From NCBI RefSeq assembly GCF_900220995.1, contig NZ_OBQF01000003.1, positions 124,001 through 188,000 on the forward strand: a stretch of 64,000 bases of DNA. Direction: 5' to 3'. Below the pieces are notes generated by a model. It saw only the letters and a list, made by a program, of their open reading frames with translations. It ran no database searches and had not been told where the DNA came from. Within the stretch, counting starts at the first letter, position 1. Each line of letters opens with the position of its first letter. This DNA comes from Salinicoccus kekensis. GTDB lineage: Bacteria > Bacillota > Bacilli > Staphylococcales > Salinicoccaceae. The position numbers and the translations under genes are program-made. Below, piece by piece: positions 52,590 through 60,705 of the stretch.

Positions 52590-54485
52590 TTAAACTGTGG
52601 CTTCTTTGGCTGCGACTTCTGCTTCGTTGTCTTTCCTGTTCATCGGCATCAGGCGCATTGCGTTGATGATGACTGCCAGGACGCTTGCCTGGTGGATGAG
52701 CATGCCGGAAGCAAGATGGATGTAGCCGTAGACGACTCCAAGCAGCAGGAGCACTACTGTGAGCAATGCGATCGCGGTGTTCTGCAGCATGACGTTGAAT
52801 GTGGATTTCGACATGGTGTAGCCGATTGCAAGCTTGCTGAGCTTTTCACTCATCAGTACGACATCTGCAGTTTCCATTGCGATATCCGTGCCGCCGTGGC
52901 CGATTGCAACACCCACATCACTGAGTGCGAGTGCCGGTGCATCGTTGATGCCGTCGCCGACCATCATAACTTTACGTTTTGCCGCCTGCTCTTCTTCAAT
53001 GTAGGCCATCTTCTCATCCGGAAGCAGTTCTGCATGGAATTCATCAAGGCCGAGGATATTTGCAACCTTTTCCGCTGCGTAACGGTTGTCACCCGTCAGC
53101 ATTACAAGCTTCTTCGCGCCTTTATCACGCAGTGTCCGGACTGCTTCAAGTGCATCTTCCTTGATCCTGTCCATGATGGAGATCAAGCCGATGACTTCAT
53201 CATTTTTCGTGATGAACATCGCCGTCCGCCCCTCTTTCTGCTCACCGATGTAATCTTCCAGGATGCTGTCGGAAACGTTGATGTTCTGTTCATCGATCAA
53301 TTTCTTGTTGCCGATATAGTATTTGTCCCCCTCGATCACACCGCTGACACCGCGTGCCTTGATCGCTTCTGCATTTTCGACTTTGAAGCGGTCATCAAGT
53401 TTCCTGTCGTCCGCTTCTTTGATGATTGTGCGTCCAAGGTGGTGTTCACTCACCTGTTCGAGTGATGCCGAGAGTGCAAGGAGTTCATCTTCGTCCATAC
53501 CATTGTAGACTGCGACGCTTGTCACACTCGGACGGCCTTCGGTCAATGTACCTGTCTTATCAAATATGACTGTATCGATTTTTGCGAACTGGTCGATCGT
53601 CTCGCCCCCTTTGACGAGGACACCTTTCTTCGCACTGTTGCCGATGCCTGCGACATATGCGACAGGCGCACCGATGATCAGGGCACCCGGGCATGCTATC
53701 ACAAGGAATGTTATCGCAAGGTGTATGTTCTGCGTGATGGCTGCCACCAGTATTGCGAGAACTACGATGCCCGGCGTATAGTACTGTGCGAAACGGTTCA
53801 GGAATTTCTCGGTGCCGCTCTTACGTTCGGATGCTTCTTCCACCAGCTCGATGATTTTTGAAAATGTCGTATCCTCCCCGACTTTCACCGCTTCAAGTTC
53901 AATATATCCGCTATCTATGATACTGCCGCTGAACACTTCATCTTCCAGGGTTTTATTCTGCAGTACGGATTCACCGGAGATTGCGGATTCGTTGATCTGC
54001 GCCTTACCTTTGATGATTGTGCCGTCGACCGGGATTTTACCGCCCGGCTGGACGATGACTGTATCGCCGACTTCCACTTCATCAATATCTATTTCGACGA
54101 TTTCACCCTCCCGGATGACCCTTGCCGTATCAGGCGCCATATCGAGAAGCGACTGGATCGAGCTGCGCGTTTTGGCAAGGGTGCGCTTTTCGAGGAAAGC
54201 GCCGAAGAGGAACAGGAATGTCACAATCGCACCTTCCGTATATTCCTGGATGAATAATGCCCCTGCCACTGCAATGGTGATCAATAATTCAATGCTGAAA
54301 CTTTTAACCGTGAGCGCGCTCCATGCGCGCTGGATGATCGGACCGATGCCGATCAGTGTCGCGAGTACGAATGTGACATCACGGATGACCGGTAAGCCTG
54401 CGAACATGAATATGAGGCCGATGATGATCAGTGCGCCGGATGTATACATCAATTTGTTCAAGTGTTTGTTAAACCATAGGGCCAT
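52590..54485 (-). CDS. P1B-type metal ATPase with CPG membrane motif
   Basis: Metal-transporting P-type ATPase of 631 residues without an N-terminal HMA domain. The actuator SGES, the phosphorylation site DKTGTLT (Asp309), HHLGR (the HP position) and GDGINDAPA are intact. The metal motif of the sixth helix is Cys265-Pro266-Gly267 (IACPGAL), in place of CPC, SPC or CPH. The last helix reads HQASVLAVIINAMRLM, unlike copper or zinc enzymes. So substrate cannot be assigned by the usual code. The HMA chaperone gene lies 22 bases upstream and shares its promoter. The two-Cys Crp/Fnr protein lies downstream. Confidence 0.88.
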   Translation of the reverse strand: MALWFNKHLNKLMYTSGALIIIGLIFMFAGLPVIRDVTFVLATLIGIGPIIQRAWSALTVKSFSIELLITIAVAGALFIQEYTEGAIVTFLFLFGAFLEKRTLAKTRSSIQSLLDMAPDTARVIREGEIVEIDIDEVEVGDTVIVQPGGKIPVDGTIIKGKAQINESAISGESVLQNKTLEDEVFSGSIIDSGYIELEAVKVGEDTTFSKIIELVEEASERKSGTEKFLNRFAQYYTPGIVVLAILVAAITQNIHLAITFLVIACPGALIIGAPVAYVAGIGNSAKKGVLVKGGETIDQFAKIDTVIFDKTGTLTEGRPSVTSVAVYNGMDEDELLALSASLEQVSEHHLGRTIIKEADDRKLDDRFKVENAEAIKARGVSGVIEGDKYYIGNKKLIDEQNINVSDSILEDYIGEQKEGRTAMFITKNDEVIGLISIMDRIKEDALEAVRTLRDKGAKKLVMLTGDNRYAAEKVANILGLDEFHAELLPDEKMAYIEEEQAAKRKVMMVGDGINDAPALALSDVGVAIGHGGTDIAMETADVVLMSEKLSKLAIGYTMSKSTFNVMLQNTAIALLTVVLLLLGVVYGYIHLASGMLIHQASVLAVIINAMRLMPMNRKDNEAEVAAKEATV

Positions 54486-54507
54486 GTTTGTCCCTCCTTA
54501 TCATATT

Positions 54508-54726
54508 TTATGCGGATGATTTCACCGATTTGACCGGATATCCGAGTTTTTCTATCACATTTTTCAATTCGTCTCCTGTGACCGATTCGTCATGCTCCAC
54601 CGTAACTTTGTTGAGGTTGAACTTTACGTCCACCTTGCTGACACCTTCTTTTTTACCGATACCGGACTCTATTTTCTTAATGCAGCTCGGACAAGTCAGA
54701 TCTTCTGTTCTTAAATTTGTTTTCAT
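54508..54726 (-). CDS. Small heavy-metal-associated (HMA) chaperone
   Basis: A single HMA domain of 72 residues with the metal site TCPSC (Cys12, Cys15) in the usual first loop, and the ferredoxin-like beta-alpha-beta pattern to the end. It would carry a soft metal such as Cu(I) or Zn and hand it to the ATPase encoded next. The intermediate residues Pro-Ser differ from the common CASC/CGHC of CopZ. ATG 54726 or GTG 54729 follow AGGAGGGG. It is the first gene of the operon. Confidence 0.88.
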   Translation of the reverse strand: MKTNLRTEDLTCPSCIKKIESGIGKKEGVSKVDVKFNLNKVTVEHDESVTGDELKNVIEKLGYPVKSVKSSA

Positions 54727-54771
54727 CACTGAAAACCCCTCCTTGATATATTTGTTTTCTTTATTAACTTA

Positions 54772-54813
54772 ATTGTATGTCAATTCTTCAGATAAGGAAT
54801 TGACCCAGGTCAA
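54772..54813 (-). promoter_or_regulatory. FNR-box-activated promoter of the HMA/P-ATPase operon
   Basis: On the minus strand a palindrome TTGACCTGGGTCAA (54800-54813) is followed after 22 bases by TACAAT (54772-54777). With the start placed seven bases after the -10, the palindrome centre lies at -41.5, the class II position for Crp/Fnr activators. No good -35 is needed in that setting. Confidence 0.65.
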
Positions 54814-54899
54814 GTTTTGAAGAACTCTTTTTAAAGCGCTGGTTTCGTGCGGTTCACTTTTGTCACTTATAACTTTACCGGATTGTGGAGGGTTAAAAA

Positions 54900-54913
54900 T
54901 TGACCCGGATCAA
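54900..54913. promoter_or_regulatory. Second FNR-type box
   Basis: TTGACCCGGATCAA, a near-perfect TTGAY-N4-RTCAA palindrome, lies exactly 100 bases upstream of the first box. On the minus strand it is again followed after 22 bases by a -10-like TAAAGT, so it may serve a second promoter or assist looping. Confidence 0.5.
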
Positions 54914-54943
54914 GAAATGATGTGAAGATCTTAGATTTACCAA

Positions 54944-54983
54944 ATAAAAAACCGCACGCCATTCTTTGGAATGGACGTACGGT
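54944..54983 (-). terminator. Terminator of the M20 amidohydrolase gene
   Basis: On the minus strand, ACCGTACG-T-CCATTC and GAATGGCGTGCGGT pair with one bulge around CAAA, then TTTTTTATT follows. Confidence 0.8.
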
Positions 54984-54990
54984 GTAAGAA

Positions 54991-56262
54991 TCATTCATGT
55001 GTCAGTGTTTTAGCGGCTTCGAACAGGACCCGGGCGGAAGACATCATGCTGTCTTCATTGACATCGAACTTTTCATTATGATGGCCGGCTGCAAGGTCGG
55101 TGCCGAAGATGCAGTAAGTCGCATAGCCCCCGCTTTTCTGCACGGCTTCCATGAAGTAGGTAGCGTCTTCAGATCCTGCTGCGGAATTGTTCTCGAGCTC
55201 ACTGTTGAGGCCGGCCTTCTCAGCCGACTTGTGCATGATTGCTGCGAGTTCCGGTGAGCCTTTGGCGCTGATCGCTTCCCCTGCAAGAGTGATATCATAA
55301 TCGACCTGGTGCATGATTGCCGCACCTTCGATGACTTTCTCGGCATAGGACTTCATATATTCATTAAGTTCTGTTGTGGCACCGCGGATTTCAACTTTCA
55401 ACTCGGCGCTGTCGGGAATGATGTTCCTGCCGCTGCCTGCATGGATTTCCCCGACGTTGATGCGGGTGGCCCCGTCTGCATGCCTTGGGATGGAGTGCAG
55501 ATTTAAAACCGCAGAAGCTGCGGCAAGCATCGCATTCTTCCCCTCTTCAGGATGGCCGCCCGCATGTGAAGCGACGCCTTTGAATGATACATCGATTTTT
55601 GATGAGGCCAGGAAACCGTTATTGGAAGCGATGAAATGGTTGAACGGTACATTCAGCCCGATATGTGAAGCGATGAAATAATCCACATCATCTGCCACAC
55701 CTGCTTCCACCATGGATCTCGCACCGCGGACCCCTTCTTCGGCCGGCTGGAAAATGAGCTTTATCCGCCCTCTCAGTTCATCCTTATGTTCACTGAGCAT
55801 TGCAGCAAGCCCGAGTCCGATCGTTGTATGGACATCATGTCCGCATGCATGCATATTTTCATTGATCGACCGGAAATGGTTGCGGTTCGGAAAATGATTG
55901 TCCGTTTCGCTTTCGTAGACGGGCAGGGCATCCATATCGACCCGGAATGCCACTGTCGGACCCGGTGTGCCGGTATCCAATATGCCCACCACTCCCGTAT
56001 AACCTTCTTCAAAGTGCTGTAAGTATTTCTCCACGGCCCCGTGGCGTTTTGCCCATTCAAAATGGGCGGCTGTCGCTTTTTCATCCGGTTTACCCATGCA
56101 GAAATCAGGGTGCATGACTTCCCTGCCAAGTTGTATTTCAAACCCCAGTCCCTCAAGCTGTTCCGCGACTATGGAAGCGGTCCGCATCTCCAGGAATCCA
56201 AGTTCCGGATGCTTATGAAAATCCCTGCGCCAAGTGACCATTTGATTTTGAAGCCTTTCCAT
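54991..56262 (-). CDS. M20 family amidohydrolase (AbgA-like)
   Basis: Zinc amidohydrolase of 423 residues. Metal and catalytic motifs are RRDFHKHPELGFLE, RVDMDALPV, ENMHACGHDVHTT, QPAEEGVRGARSMVEAG and HNEKFDVNED. The insertion around residues 45-90 (HFEWAKRHGAVEKYLQHF) is typical of the aminobenzoyl-glutamate hydrolase subunit A and IAA-amino-acid hydrolase group. It cleaves N-acyl or p-aminobenzoyl amino acids. ATG 56262 follows GAGGTGAG. It is a single-gene unit with its own terminator. No AbgB or AbgT partner is adjacent. Confidence 0.87.
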   Translation of the reverse strand: MERLQNQMVTWRRDFHKHPELGFLEMRTASIVAEQLEGLGFEIQLGREVMHPDFCMGKPDEKATAAHFEWAKRHGAVEKYLQHFEEGYTGVVGILDTGTPGPTVAFRVDMDALPVYESETDNHFPNRNHFRSINENMHACGHDVHTTIGLGLAAMLSEHKDELRGRIKLIFQPAEEGVRGARSMVEAGVADDVDYFIASHIGLNVPFNHFIASNNGFLASSKIDVSFKGVASHAGGHPEEGKNAMLAAASAVLNLHSIPRHADGATRINVGEIHAGSGRNIIPDSAELKVEIRGATTELNEYMKSYAEKVIEGAAIMHQVDYDITLAGEAISAKGSPELAAIMHKSAEKAGLNSELENNSAAGSEDATYFMEAVQKSGGYATYCIFGTDLAAGHHNEKFDVNEDSMMSSARVLFEAAKTLTHE

Positions 56263-56374
56263 TTTCTCACCTCGTGATCATATTTGAATTTACAGTAAAT
56301 TATATCACTAATATTTGAGATTGCCCTTCAAGGGTTGTAGAATTTTATATATATCAGTATTGGAGGCAGTCCAT

Positions 56375-56932
56375 ATGGATGAAAAGGAAAAAATGATTGA
56401 CGGTGGATGGTACAACGCAAATTATGACCGGATATTATCGGAGGAAAGAAATAAAGCGCAGAATCTTTGTCATACATTCAATCAAATGAATCCCGGCGAT
56501 GAAAAAGGGAGACAGAAAATCATTGTGGAACTGCTCGGGTATATACCTGAAAACCTCAATATATCGAGTCCTTTCATGGTGGATTACGGCTATAATGTGC
56601 AGTTCGGCAAGAATGTATTCATCAATATGAACAGCTATTTCATGGATGGTGCAGAAATCACTTTGGGGGATAATGTGTTCATAGGTCCTTCATGCGGATT
56701 TTACACTGCCGAACATCCACTGGATGCAGCCGAGCGCCGTAAAGGGCTGGAGAAAGCTTCCCCAATCACGGTGGGTGACGACGTCTGGATCGGCGCGGGC
56801 GTGAGCGTTATGCCCGGCGTTACAATCGGGGAGAAATGCGTCATCGGTGCAGGCAGTGTCGTGACAAAAGATATTCCGCCCAACAGCCTGGCAATGGGTG
56901 TCCCCTGTCATGTGATCAGGGAAATCGATTAA
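56375..56932 (+). CDS. Maltose/galactoside O-acetyltransferase family protein
   Basis: Left-handed beta-helix acetyltransferase of 185 residues. A Mac domain at the N-terminus (EKMIDGGWYNANYDRIL) is followed by hexapeptide repeats (MVDYGYNVQFGKNVFINMN, ITVGDDVWIGAGVSVMPGVTIG, NSLAMGVP). The catalytic His lies in TAEHPLD. It transfers acetyl from acetyl-CoA to a sugar hydroxyl. ATG 56375 follows TGGAGG; the frame extends upstream to 56315 without a ribosome site. It is a single gene ending in a strong terminator. Confidence 0.9.
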   Translation: MDEKEKMIDGGWYNANYDRILSEERNKAQNLCHTFNQMNPGDEKGRQKIIVELLGYIPENLNISSPFMVDYGYNVQFGKNVFINMNSYFMDGAEITLGDNVFIGPSCGFYTAEHPLDAAERRKGLEKASPITVGDDVWIGAGVSVMPGVTIGEKCVIGAGSVVTKDIPPNSLAMGVPCHVIREID

Positions 56933-56934
56933 AA

Positions 56935-56972
56935 AACAACTCCGGCATCATTGGATGCCGGAGTTGTTTTTA
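56935..56972 (+). terminator. Terminator of the acetyltransferase gene
   Basis: Perfect stem CAACTCCGGCATC / GATGCCGGAGTTG, loop ATTG, then TTTTT. A-rich sequence on the other side may make it work in both directions and stop the small membrane-protein transcript. Confidence 0.88.
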
Positions 56973-56985
56973 TGCGACTCATCCT

Positions 56986-57168
56986 TTATGCGTAATACAT
57001 GATGACCCAAGTGATCATGAAGAGCCAAAGCACTACAGCTATGATAATGAAAGTAACGCTCCATTTGCTTATATCCTTACCTTCCCTGCGGTCATTCTGT
57101 ATCCTTCTTATAAAAGGGATGATGAAAAAGATCATTACAAGCGTACCCAAAATCGCCCTGAGAATCAT
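56986..57168 (-). CDS. Small two-helix membrane protein
   Basis: Hypothetical protein of 60 residues. Two hydrophobic helices (about 2-17 and 37-57) flank a charged, basic loop (RRIQNDRREGKDISKW). ATG 57168 follows AGGAAGGTG at suitable spacing; the frame runs on to 57213 without support. The strong site and bracketing by intergenic hairpins support a real gene. I recognise no family. Confidence 0.6.
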   Translation of the reverse strand: MILRAILGTLVMIFFIIPFIRRIQNDRREGKDISKWSVTFIIIAVVLWLFMITWVIMYYA

Positions 57169-57308
57169 TCTATCACCTTCCTGAATCTTTTTAACCTGTG
57201 GTATTTTATGCATACCCGTTAGAGGAAGTTCTTAATTATAAAAGAAGATTCACAACCAACTCCACCTGTAAAATAATCAGAAATCGACCGTGCGCCGGGC
57301 GTTACGAT

Positions 57309-57354
57309 GTTATAACGCATACCATTATTCTCATATAATGCCATGCGTTATAAC
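57309..57354. repeat. 46-bp inverted repeat downstream of dhaM
   Basis: Perfect 12-bp arms GTTATAACGCAT and ATGCGTTATAAC enclose an inner six-pair stem CATTAT/ATAATG, with two mismatches between the arms and the inner stem. No T-run follows in either direction. It may end the dha transcript as a bare hairpin, or be an operator or the remnant of a small mobile element. Confidence 0.65.
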
Positions 57355-57359
57355 CCTTA

Positions 57360-57722
57360 TTACTTCACCATTCCGCTCAATTTCCCCATTATTTCAGCGG
57401 TATTTGTGCCGATACTTATTTCAACCGCCGCCAGGAAGCTGCCCTCCACGATCGGCGCATTGGCAATATGAATTTCGTGTTCACCTTCATACATTTCGAC
57501 TGCCATCTCAAGATTCATCAGGCTGGATCCGATATCGAAAAAACAGATGGTGTCACTTTCCACCTCGGAAAGCATATGGTCGATCTGGCCGATGTTTGTA
57601 CCGATGCCCCCGCCGACGCCGCCGGAGGCATGGACAGTGACGCCTTCAGCCATTTGTTCAATGAGTTCTTTTGTACCGGATGCAATATCTTTACTGTGAC
57701 TGATGATTAAAATTTCGGTCAT
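57360..57722 (-). CDS. dhaM: Dihydroxyacetone kinase phosphotransfer subunit DhaM
   Basis: EIIA-mannose-type domain of 120 residues. His9 in IISHSKDIASG is the phosphorylated residue, and GGVGGGIGTNIGQI is the conserved glycine loop. It passes phosphate from HPr to the ADP bound in DhaL. Only the EIIA-like domain is present, as in lactic bacteria, without the HPr and EI modules of the E. coli protein. It overlaps dhaL by four bases and ends the dhaKLM operon. Confidence 0.92.
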   Translation of the reverse strand: MTEILIISHSKDIASGTKELIEQMAEGVTVHASGGVGGGIGTNIGQIDHMLSEVESDTICFFDIGSSLMNLEMAVEMYEGEHEIHIANAPIVEGSFLAAVEISIGTNTAEIMGKLSGMVK

Positions 57723-58303
57723 CCTGCTTCCTCCTCAAGTGTAAATGCACTTAATACATATACTGCGCTTTGGGCGCCGGGGTCCACCGTGCCCTTTGAT
57801 TTTTCCTTGAAATATGCGGCGCGCCCTTTTGTGGCCATCATGTCTTCAGTATCATCCGCCAGTTTCTGGAGGTCTTTCAATTTGAGGGCACCGTCTTCAC
57901 CCAGCACTTCTTTGGCCCTGGATATGACGTCGTACATCGTCTTTTCACCGCCGCTGACCTTGCCTTTGGAACTTACTGTTTCAGCGAAAATCTCAAGCAG
58001 CTCCTTGAGATTCTCCCCATCGATTTCATCTTTTGCCGCCTCGCTCATTTTGACGAAGCTGAAACCGTAGAGAGGGCCGCTTGCGCCGCCGATCGAACCC
58101 ATCAGTGCCATACCGGTCTGTTTGAGGATTTCCTGTGTGCTGCCTTCCGTGACTTTTTCTTTTACAGCGTTGAACCCCCGCTTCATATTCACCCCATGAT
58201 CTCCGTCACCGATTTCACGGTCCAGTGCGGTGAGTTCAGCCTCCTTTTCCGTAAAGGTTTCCTGCAGTCTGTGCAGCCTTTGCAGAAGCATCGTATTATC
58301 CAT
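57719..58303 (-). CDS. dhaL: Dihydroxyacetone kinase ADP-binding subunit DhaL
   Basis: All-helical nucleotide subunit of 194 residues. The Mg-ADP site is LDREIGDGDHGVNMKRGF (the three Asp), followed by MGSIGGASGPLYG and the terminal GTVDPGAQS. It holds ADP permanently and is re-phosphorylated by DhaM. It follows dhaK by 11 bases and overlaps dhaM. ATG 58303 follows AAGGAGGAG. Confidence 0.93.
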   Translation of the reverse strand: MDNTMLLQRLHRLQETFTEKEAELTALDREIGDGDHGVNMKRGFNAVKEKVTEGSTQEILKQTGMALMGSIGGASGPLYGFSFVKMSEAAKDEIDGENLKELLEIFAETVSSKGKVSGGEKTMYDVISRAKEVLGEDGALKLKDLQKLADDTEDMMATKGRAAYFKEKSKGTVDPGAQSAVYVLSAFTLEEEAG

Positions 58304-58314
58304 AAGTCTCCTCC

Positions 58315-59277
58315 TTAAAAGTGTGTGGATTCCGTCGGGGCATTCAATGCACTGACCACCTGGTCGTCATGATCCAGAACAGTGATTGAAAAACCCTGCA
58401 TATCAAGCGCGGTCATATAATCACCGACAAGCAGCTTTGAGACTTTCACACCCTTATCATCCAGGGCGCTCATGACCCTGTCAGTGACGATGTACAGTTC
58501 GCTGAGCGGCGTCCCGCCCATGCCGTTGATCATCACGATCAGTTTGTCACTGTCATTGTATTTATAAAGTTCCTTAAGCAGCCGGTCCACAATTTTATCC
58601 ACCGATTCCATCTTTTCACGGTATATACCCTTTTCCCCGTGGATGCCGATGCCAATCTCCATTTCCTCCTCACCGAGGTCAAAGCCGTATTCGCCTGTGG
58701 TGGGAACCATGCATGGATGGACCGCCATACCGATCGAATGCAGGCTGGACATCATCTTCTCCACTTTTTCCTTAATCTGGCTGAGTGTGTGCCCTTTTTC
58801 GGAAAGGCAGCCGGCATACTTATGGACGAGCACTGTACCTGCCACGCCTCGCCTCATTTCAGCGTCCTCTATTGCAATGTCGTCCCTGACGACCACAGAT
58901 TCGACTTTATGTCCTTCCGCTTCAGCCATCTCTTTGGCCATGTCGAAGTTCATGACATCACCGGAGTAATTTTTTATGATGAGAAGGACCCCGTCACCGT
59001 TATCTGTATGCTTGATGGCTTCAAGCACTTTATCCGGTGTAGGAGACGTGAAGACTTCCCCGCAGACGGCTGCATCCAGCATACCTTCAGCAACATATCC
59101 GGCATGAGCGGGCTCGTGGCCGCTGCCGCCACCGGAGATGAGTGCGACCCCCGATTCCTTTTTGTTCTTCCTGACGACGACGGTATCTGCGATGATTTCA
59201 ATTTTCGGATCGGCGAACTTCAAGCCTTTCAGCATGTCATTCACAAAATGTTCCCGGCTGTTGATCAGTTTCTTCAT
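58315..59277 (-). CDS. dhaK: Dihydroxyacetone kinase substrate-binding subunit DhaK
   Basis: Substrate subunit of 320 residues. LISGGGSGHEPAHAGYV binds the substrate, and His213 in GIGIHGEKG forms the covalent hemiaminal with dihydroxyacetone. The operon phosphorylates dihydroxyacetone with PEP through the PTS to give glycerone phosphate. ATG 59277 follows AAAGGGGG; the longer frame to 59385 holds the promoter. No dhaQ/dhaS regulators or glycerol dehydrogenase are adjacent. Confidence 0.93.
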   Translation of the reverse strand: MKKLINSREHFVNDMLKGLKFADPKIEIIADTVVVRKNKKESGVALISGGGSGHEPAHAGYVAEGMLDAAVCGEVFTSPTPDKVLEAIKHTDNGDGVLLIIKNYSGDVMNFDMAKEMAEAEGHKVESVVVRDDIAIEDAEMRRGVAGTVLVHKYAGCLSEKGHTLSQIKEKVEKMMSSLHSIGMAVHPCMVPTTGEYGFDLGEEEMEIGIGIHGEKGIYREKMESVDKIVDRLLKELYKYNDSDKLIVMINGMGGTPLSELYIVTDRVMSALDDKGVKVSKLLVGDYMTALDMQGFSITVLDHDDQVVSALNAPTESTHF

Positions 59278-59299
59278 TTTAAAATCCCCCTTTCCTTCC

Positions 59300-59328
59300 A
59301 TTATACGCATTAACAATTCCATTGAAAA
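59300..59328 (-). promoter_or_regulatory. Promoter of the dhaKLM operon
   Basis: On the minus strand TTTTCA (59323-59328), 17 bases, TATAAT (59300-59305), about 20 bases before the dhaK ribosome site. Confidence 0.6.
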
Positions 59329-59438
59329 TAAAAGACCGGTGAAGTCGACATGCAATCCATCAATAATATTGGACAAATTGAACAAAGAAATGGAAAATGG
59401 TGAAGAGAAGGAATTACGCAGTAAATGGAGTTTTGAAA

Positions 59439-60254
59439 ATGAGGATAGGGATCATATCTGATTTACATATTGACCGCTATAATAACAGTGAAGATAATAT
59501 ACCGTTGTATGAGGAAGCCCTGATCGCCGAGATAAAGGACCGTAATATAGATTTGCTGCTGATTGCAGGCGATATCTCAAACAGTTATGAATTAACGATG
59601 GATTTCATTCGCACAGTTGCAGAGGAAAGCGGCACTGAAATAAAGTTCGTTCCCGGCAATCACGATCTCTGGCAGAAGGAGATCACACAGGATACAGAAG
59701 AAGTTCTGAAGCGTTATGCCGAGCAGCCCGAATGTCTGGTGGAACGCCCTTATATCGTCAATGAGGAATGGGCGATAGCGGGGCACACAGGCTGGTACGA
59801 CTACACATATGCCTCCGGGGAGTTTTCATACGACCGTCTGGAGAAACGTGCGTATTACGGCGGAACATGGCAGGATAAGCACAATATCGCATGGCGTTAC
59901 AGCGATGTTGAGATGTCCAGGCAGTTTTCACAGGCGGTGAGGGAAGACCTTGAGAGTCTCGGGGGTAGGAAGATTATACTTGTAACGCACATCGTTACAT
60001 CGAAGCGTTTCAGAGTACCGATGCCGCATCGGTTGTTCGACTATTATAATGCCTTCATAGGGACAAGCGATTTCAATGCAATATGCAACGATTTCCCGGT
60101 GCACTACAGCATCATGGGGCATGTACATTTCCGGCATTCGCTCACGGAAAACGGCATCACTTATATATGCCCGTGCCTCGGATACAAAAGGGAATGGCGG
60201 ACGGACGATATCAGAACAGAAATTGGAAATGCGTTTTATGTCATAGAAATTTAA
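59439..60254 (+). CDS. Calcineurin-like metallophosphoesterase
   Basis: Phosphoesterase of 271 residues. The dimetal motifs are in order: ISDLHID, AGDIS, VPGNHDLW, VTHIV and GHVHFRHS. It starts at ATG 59439 with GGAG upstream; an upstream GTG (59397) is less likely. The group is common in staphylococci. Its substrate (nucleotide, phospholipid or other) is unknown. The DUF1801 gene follows 20 bases later and may be co-transcribed. Confidence 0.87.
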   Translation: MRIGIISDLHIDRYNNSEDNIPLYEEALIAEIKDRNIDLLLIAGDISNSYELTMDFIRTVAEESGTEIKFVPGNHDLWQKEITQDTEEVLKRYAEQPECLVERPYIVNEEWAIAGHTGWYDYTYASGEFSYDRLEKRAYYGGTWQDKHNIAWRYSDVEMSRQFSQAVREDLESLGGRKIILVTHIVTSKRFRVPMPHRLFDYYNAFIGTSDFNAICNDFPVHYSIMGHVHFRHSLTENGITYICPCLGYKREWRTDDIRTEIGNAFYVIEI

Positions 60255-60274
60255 AATAGGCGGGGGAAATGACT

Positions 60275-60643
60275 ATGGAAACTTTTGAAGATTATATACG
60301 GACGATTGATGATTCTGCACATCAGGAGCAGTTCAAAGAAATCATCAGCTGGATCGACTCGAACTATCCGGAGCTGGATCAGGAAGTGAAATGGAATACG
60401 CCGATGTACACTTCAAACGGCACGTTCATACTCGGCATCGACAGCGCGAAGAAGCATATGTCCATCTCACCGGAAGAAAAGACGATGGCGCTTTTCACAG
60501 AAGAGATCGAGGAAGCAGGCTATTCGCAGACCAAGGGCCTGTTCCGCATCAAGTATTCAGATGAAGTGGACTACGGGCTGCTCAAGAAAATGATCGACTA
60601 CAATATCGAAGATAAAAAGGGTTATGATAAATTCTGGAGATGA
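60275..60643 (+). CDS. DUF1801 / YdhG-like protein
   Basis: Small protein of 122 residues. LDQEVKWNTPMYTSNGTFILGI, HMSISPE and the terminal KMIDYNIEDKKGYDKFWR match the DUF1801 family, which includes the B. subtilis iron chaperone-like YdhG and frataxin-like Fra. ATG 60275 is eight bases after the GGCGGGGG site; ATG 60269 is too close. It may take part in iron handling, but no metal site is evident. It follows the phosphoesterase gene. Confidence 0.82.
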   Translation: METFEDYIRTIDDSAHQEQFKEIISWIDSNYPELDQEVKWNTPMYTSNGTFILGIDSAKKHMSISPEEKTMALFTEEIEEAGYSQTKGLFRIKYSDEVDYGLLKKMIDYNIEDKKGYDKFWR

Positions 60644-60705
60644 TGCCCCATCTGCTGTATTTGATCATATTCATAAAGAGAATGCATTATTGAAAGGATT
60701 TCGTC

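Noticed and set aside
52590-54729. Simple copA-copZ copper export operon
   Set aside because: The ATPase lacks the CPC motif and the copper-type last helices, and the chaperone has CPSC. Copper cannot be assigned, so no cop symbols were given.
54900-54983. Second FNR-type box as control site of the M20 amidohydrolase gene
   Set aside because: The box lies beyond the 3' end and terminator of that gene, not at its promoter.
57309-57354. Terminal inverted repeat of an insertion sequence
   Set aside because: Both arms lie within 46 bases with no transposase frame and no target duplication seen.
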